From Helicovermis profundi (lineage in GTDB: Bacteria; Bacillota; Clostridia; Peptostreptococcales; Acidaminobacteraceae): a stretch of DNA of 64,000 nt. Each line of letters opens with the position of its first letter. Position 1 is the first letter of the stretch. Shown here in pieces: positions 61,773 to 64,000 of this stretch. Location of the stretch: contig NZ_AP028654.1 in the NCBI RefSeq assembly GCF_033097505.1, positions 78,001 to 142,000 of the forward strand. The letters run 5' to 3'. The translations under genes were made by a program, and so were the position numbers. Under the pieces are notes generated by a model, which had not been told where the DNA came from, did not search any database, and saw nothing but the letters and a program-made list of their open reading frames with translations.

Positions 61773-64000
61773 TTATTTATTTTTATATTTTTTTCTATTT
61801 ATTACTAAAATCAATATTATTGATAATGTTATTAAACATATTATGGTAAGAGTAATCATAAAATTTTTATATTCATCGTAATTAATCAAACGGTTTTTGT
61901 CTAAATCTTTTGCTTTTTGTTTTTCTAAATCTGTTTTATCCTTTAATAACTCATTTTCATCTACTTCTTCAATAATACTATATGAATGTAGCAATCCATA
62001 TTGATCAATAATAACACAGGGTGTAGTAATAATTTCACCAAAAAAATTGTTACTAAATGCTTTACTTAATATAGACATATTACTATTATCTAAACTTGAT
62101 ATAATAAGAGCAAAATGATTGTTAATAAGCTTTGAACTAATTAGTTGGATTGTTGATGAATTATTATATAGATTTTCTAAAAGATCCATATTTTTATTTG
62201 GAATAAGTGAAGAAAAATCTTTATTATATTTAATATAAAGTTCGGGATTAATTGTTTTTATAAATGGTGTTGTTGAAGGTGTACCGAAAACTATTACATT
62301 CTCGTCTATCTTATCGTCTGATTTATAAATTGGAATAATATTTGTTTTAGTTGAATTTGAGCTAATTACTTGAATAATAGTTGTTAGATCTTTGATATAG
62401 TCTTTATTTATTCTTTCAGGTAATACTAGTCCAAAATTATTAATATTATTATCTTTGATAAAAGGAGCAGATAAATTATTTAAGGTGTAACTAGTTTTTT
62501 CACTGTGAGGTAATAATAATGCAGTTTCATTTGAAATAAAAGCCCATAAATCATTTCTAAAATTCAAATCACATTTATCATCTAATACTTTTAAATTATA
62601 TACAATCTTAATATTGTAAGTAGGCTCATTTATTATCTCACTTGGAATTTTAAATTCAGTAATAAAGTCGTTTGAAGAAAAAGTGTTTAAATTTACGCTA
62701 CCAGCAGGTATTCCGTTGATAAATACGCTTACAGCGGATCTTTCTAAATCGATAACGCCTGATATTTTTCCTTTTAGTATAAATTTGCTATTTTCATCTA
62801 TATCCCAATTCTTAGGTATACTATATGAAAAGTTGCTTATTCCTTTTTTTATACCTTCAAACAAGGTACTACTGTATCCTAATGATTTTAGAGTAATAAG
62901 TTCATTGTTTTTAGAAGAAGTACTACTGAAAATTTGATTTTCAGAAATCCAAATAGAAGAATTTTTCATTTGTTTTACTAATTCATTGTCTGTTAGTGAA
63001 ATAACAGCGTTGTTAAGTGATTTAATATTGCTTGAAGTTACGAGCAAAAGTTTATATTTATGGTCACTCGATAAATAAATTTCTTTAATTAGGGCATCTC
63101 TTTTTGCCCGCTCTATTTCATCTTTTGATAGATAGTTTTGAAGTGAAGAGGGCATAGTTTTAATGGATCCAATAAAAATGAAATTAGAGTCATTTTTTTT
63201 AATATCCTCCGAACTTGCAAATTTAAGATCTTTTTTTTCAAATTTTAGTATTTTTCCTATATTTGAAATGAAAGTAAACATAGGGCTTAAATCAGAACTA
63301 ATATAATTATCAGGATATATTAATTTTGCATTATAAGGAAATGATTCATCATTTTTAAAGTAAGGGTAAGGAAAATCTGAAATGGCATTAGTATCAATTT
63401 TACTCGTGTATTCAATATGCACATATGAGTTCTTATCTATAACAAGCCAATTAGCAGGATTAAAATTATCTTCACAAGGAAGTGTTGAAATTCTACTATA
63501 TATTCCAAATTTTAATTCATTAAATCCTTTTTTTAATGAATGCGCTGGTATTAAAAGTTTATGCGTTTTATTTACTTCGCTTAACAAATATGATTTTATA
63601 GGTATTGAGTTCAAATAAACTGTAAGTGAAGAATTTGTATTTTGTGTAAGATTTGTATTGTTGTAAGTAAAATATATGAAATTATTGTCATTTGGAATCC
63701 AATTGTCTTTGACTTCAAAATAAAGTGCAGTAGAGTCAAACACTCCTTGAAAAACTACGTCATTGTTAAAAGGAGTATTTTGAACACCAATTGTATTAAT
63801 TTTAAAGCTAGGGTCCAGTTCGCTGTATACATTTGATATTCTTTCCGATTCTGTCGATGTAGACTTAATTTTATTGGTTTCATAAGTTGATACACTTGCA
63901 TCTGAAGACTGACTAGAAGTAGAATTATTAGATTGTATGTAAGTTTTTACATAAGCATTATATCCATCTAATTTAAGTTTATTAAGAGTAATATTTGCCT
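61773..64000 (-). CDS. BcsB-like cellulose synthase-associated protein, 5' end outside the window
   Basis: About 742 residues are visible and the frame stays open to the window edge, so the gene is cut off at its N-terminus. A GTG at 63743 is only an internal codon: the upstream frame reads ...NNDVVFQGVFDSTALYFEV with no stop. The protein resembles BcsB, the membrane-anchored extracytoplasmic partner of BcsA cellulose synthase. PCEDNFNPANWLVIDKNSYVHIEYTS is the family block, repeated in diverged form later (LDDKCDLNFRNDLWAFISNETALL), as expected for the two carbohydrate-binding and flavodoxin-like halves. The C-terminus has one transmembrane helix (NFMITLTIICLITLSIILILVI). The visible N-terminus is a Ser/Thr-rich linker. 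The synthase gene should lie to the right. Confidence 0.85.
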   Translation of the reverse strand, partial: ANITLNKLKLDGYNAYVKTYIQSNNSTSSQSSDASVSTYETNKIKSTSTESERISNVYSELDPSFKINTIGVQNTPFNNDVVFQGVFDSTALYFEVKDNWIPNDNNFIYFTYNNTNLTQNTNSSLTVYLNSIPIKSYLLSEVNKTHKLLIPAHSLKKGFNELKFGIYSRISTLPCEDNFNPANWLVIDKNSYVHIEYTSKIDTNAISDFPYPYFKNDESFPYNAKLIYPDNYISSDLSPMFTFISNIGKILKFEKKDLKFASSEDIKKNDSNFIFIGSIKTMPSSLQNYLSKDEIERAKRDALIKEIYLSSDHKYKLLLVTSSNIKSLNNAVISLTDNELVKQMKNSSIWISENQIFSSTSSKNNELITLKSLGYSSTLFEGIKKGISNFSYSIPKNWDIDENSKFILKGKISGVIDLERSAVSVFINGIPAGSVNLNTFSSNDFITEFKIPSEIINEPTYNIKIVYNLKVLDDKCDLNFRNDLWAFISNETALLLPHSEKTSYTLNNLSAPFIKDNNINNFGLVLPERINKDYIKDLTTIIQVISSNSTKTNIIPIYKSDDKIDENVIVFGTPSTTPFIKTINPELYIKYNKDFSSLIPNKNMDLLENLYNNSSTIQLISSKLINNHFALIISSLDNSNMSILSKAFSNNFFGEIITTPCVIIDQYGLLHSYSIIEEVDENELLKDKTDLEKQKAKDLDKNRLINYDEYKNFMITLTIICLITLSIILILVINRKKYKNK

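Noticed and set aside
63743-63743. GTG at 63743 as the start of the BcsB-like gene
   Set aside because: The frame stays open upstream to position 64000 with family-like sequence (VFQGVFDSTALYFEV), so this is an internal valine codon.
1-64000. tRNA, rRNA, insertion sequences, prophage or defence genes
   Set aside because: No tRNA-like cloverleaf, rRNA segment, transposase, integrase, phage or nuclease gene was recognised in either strand.

Overview
The window is AT-rich DNA from a low-GC Gram-positive anaerobe, most likely an amino-acid-fermenting member of the Clostridia. The evidence is veg next to ispE, strong AGGAGG ribosome binding sites, S-layer homology (SLH) proteins, a complete kdd-kamABCDE lysine-fermentation cluster, a four-subunit 2-oxoacid:ferredoxin oxidoreductase, and two sigma-54 regulatory circuits. 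I saw no rRNA, tRNA, transposase or CRISPR array. The species cannot be fixed from this sequence alone.

Layout. 1-2.8 kb: housekeeping genes veg, ispE, a GntR/FCD regulator and a DUF1934 gene. 2.8-4.4 kb, minus strand: a small unknown gene, an ArsA-family ATPase and a small partner gene. 4.6-13.7 kb: a PAS/AAA+/Fis sigma-54 activator, then lysine catabolism (kdd, kamA, kamB, kamC, kamD, kamE) behind a perfect -24/-12 promoter. 14-40.5 kb: five large secreted surface proteins (2273, 998, 527, 2756 and 1879 aa). The 998-, 527- and 1879-aa proteins carry SLH repeats and the two largest show no anchor. A cold-shock gene and a 47-bp tandem repeat lie among them. 40.7-45.6 kb: an NtrB/NtrC-like two-component pair, then an ammonium transporter behind a second perfect -24/-12 promoter with an upstream dyad. 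45.7-47.6 kb: a cysteine desulfurase-like enzyme and a lipoprotein. 48-52.8 kb: a complete livJHMGF branched-chain amino acid ABC transporter. 53-57 kb: a secreted transglutaminase-like protein and a periplasmic-sensor diguanylate cyclase. 57.2-60.8 kb, minus strand: porGDAB plus a GntR/FCD regulator, with tandem palindromes at the por start site. 61-64 kb: a nitroreductase and, running off the right edge, a BcsB-like exopolysaccharide protein.

How the parts fit. Lysine is handled by KamA, KamDE and Kdd; the later steps (kce, kal, CoA transferase) are not in the window. Branched-chain amino acids enter through Liv. 2-oxoacids could be oxidised to acyl-CoA by the Por complex, and Amt with the NtrBC-like pair manages ammonium. 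The diguanylate cyclase and the BcsB-like protein suggest c-di-GMP-linked exopolysaccharide, and the SLH cluster builds the cell surface.

Most notable regulatory signals: two sigma-54 promoters matching the full consensus, each near its own activator gene and each with a candidate enhancer dyad; the operator array on the por promoter; a 4 x 21-bp perfect tandem repeat before the 2273-aa gene; and a structured, comparatively GC-rich 47-bp repeat after the cold-shock gene. I did not find one clearly new multi-gene system. The best candidates for undescribed biology are the anchorless giant surface proteins with their SLH neighbours, and the KamB/KamC pair.
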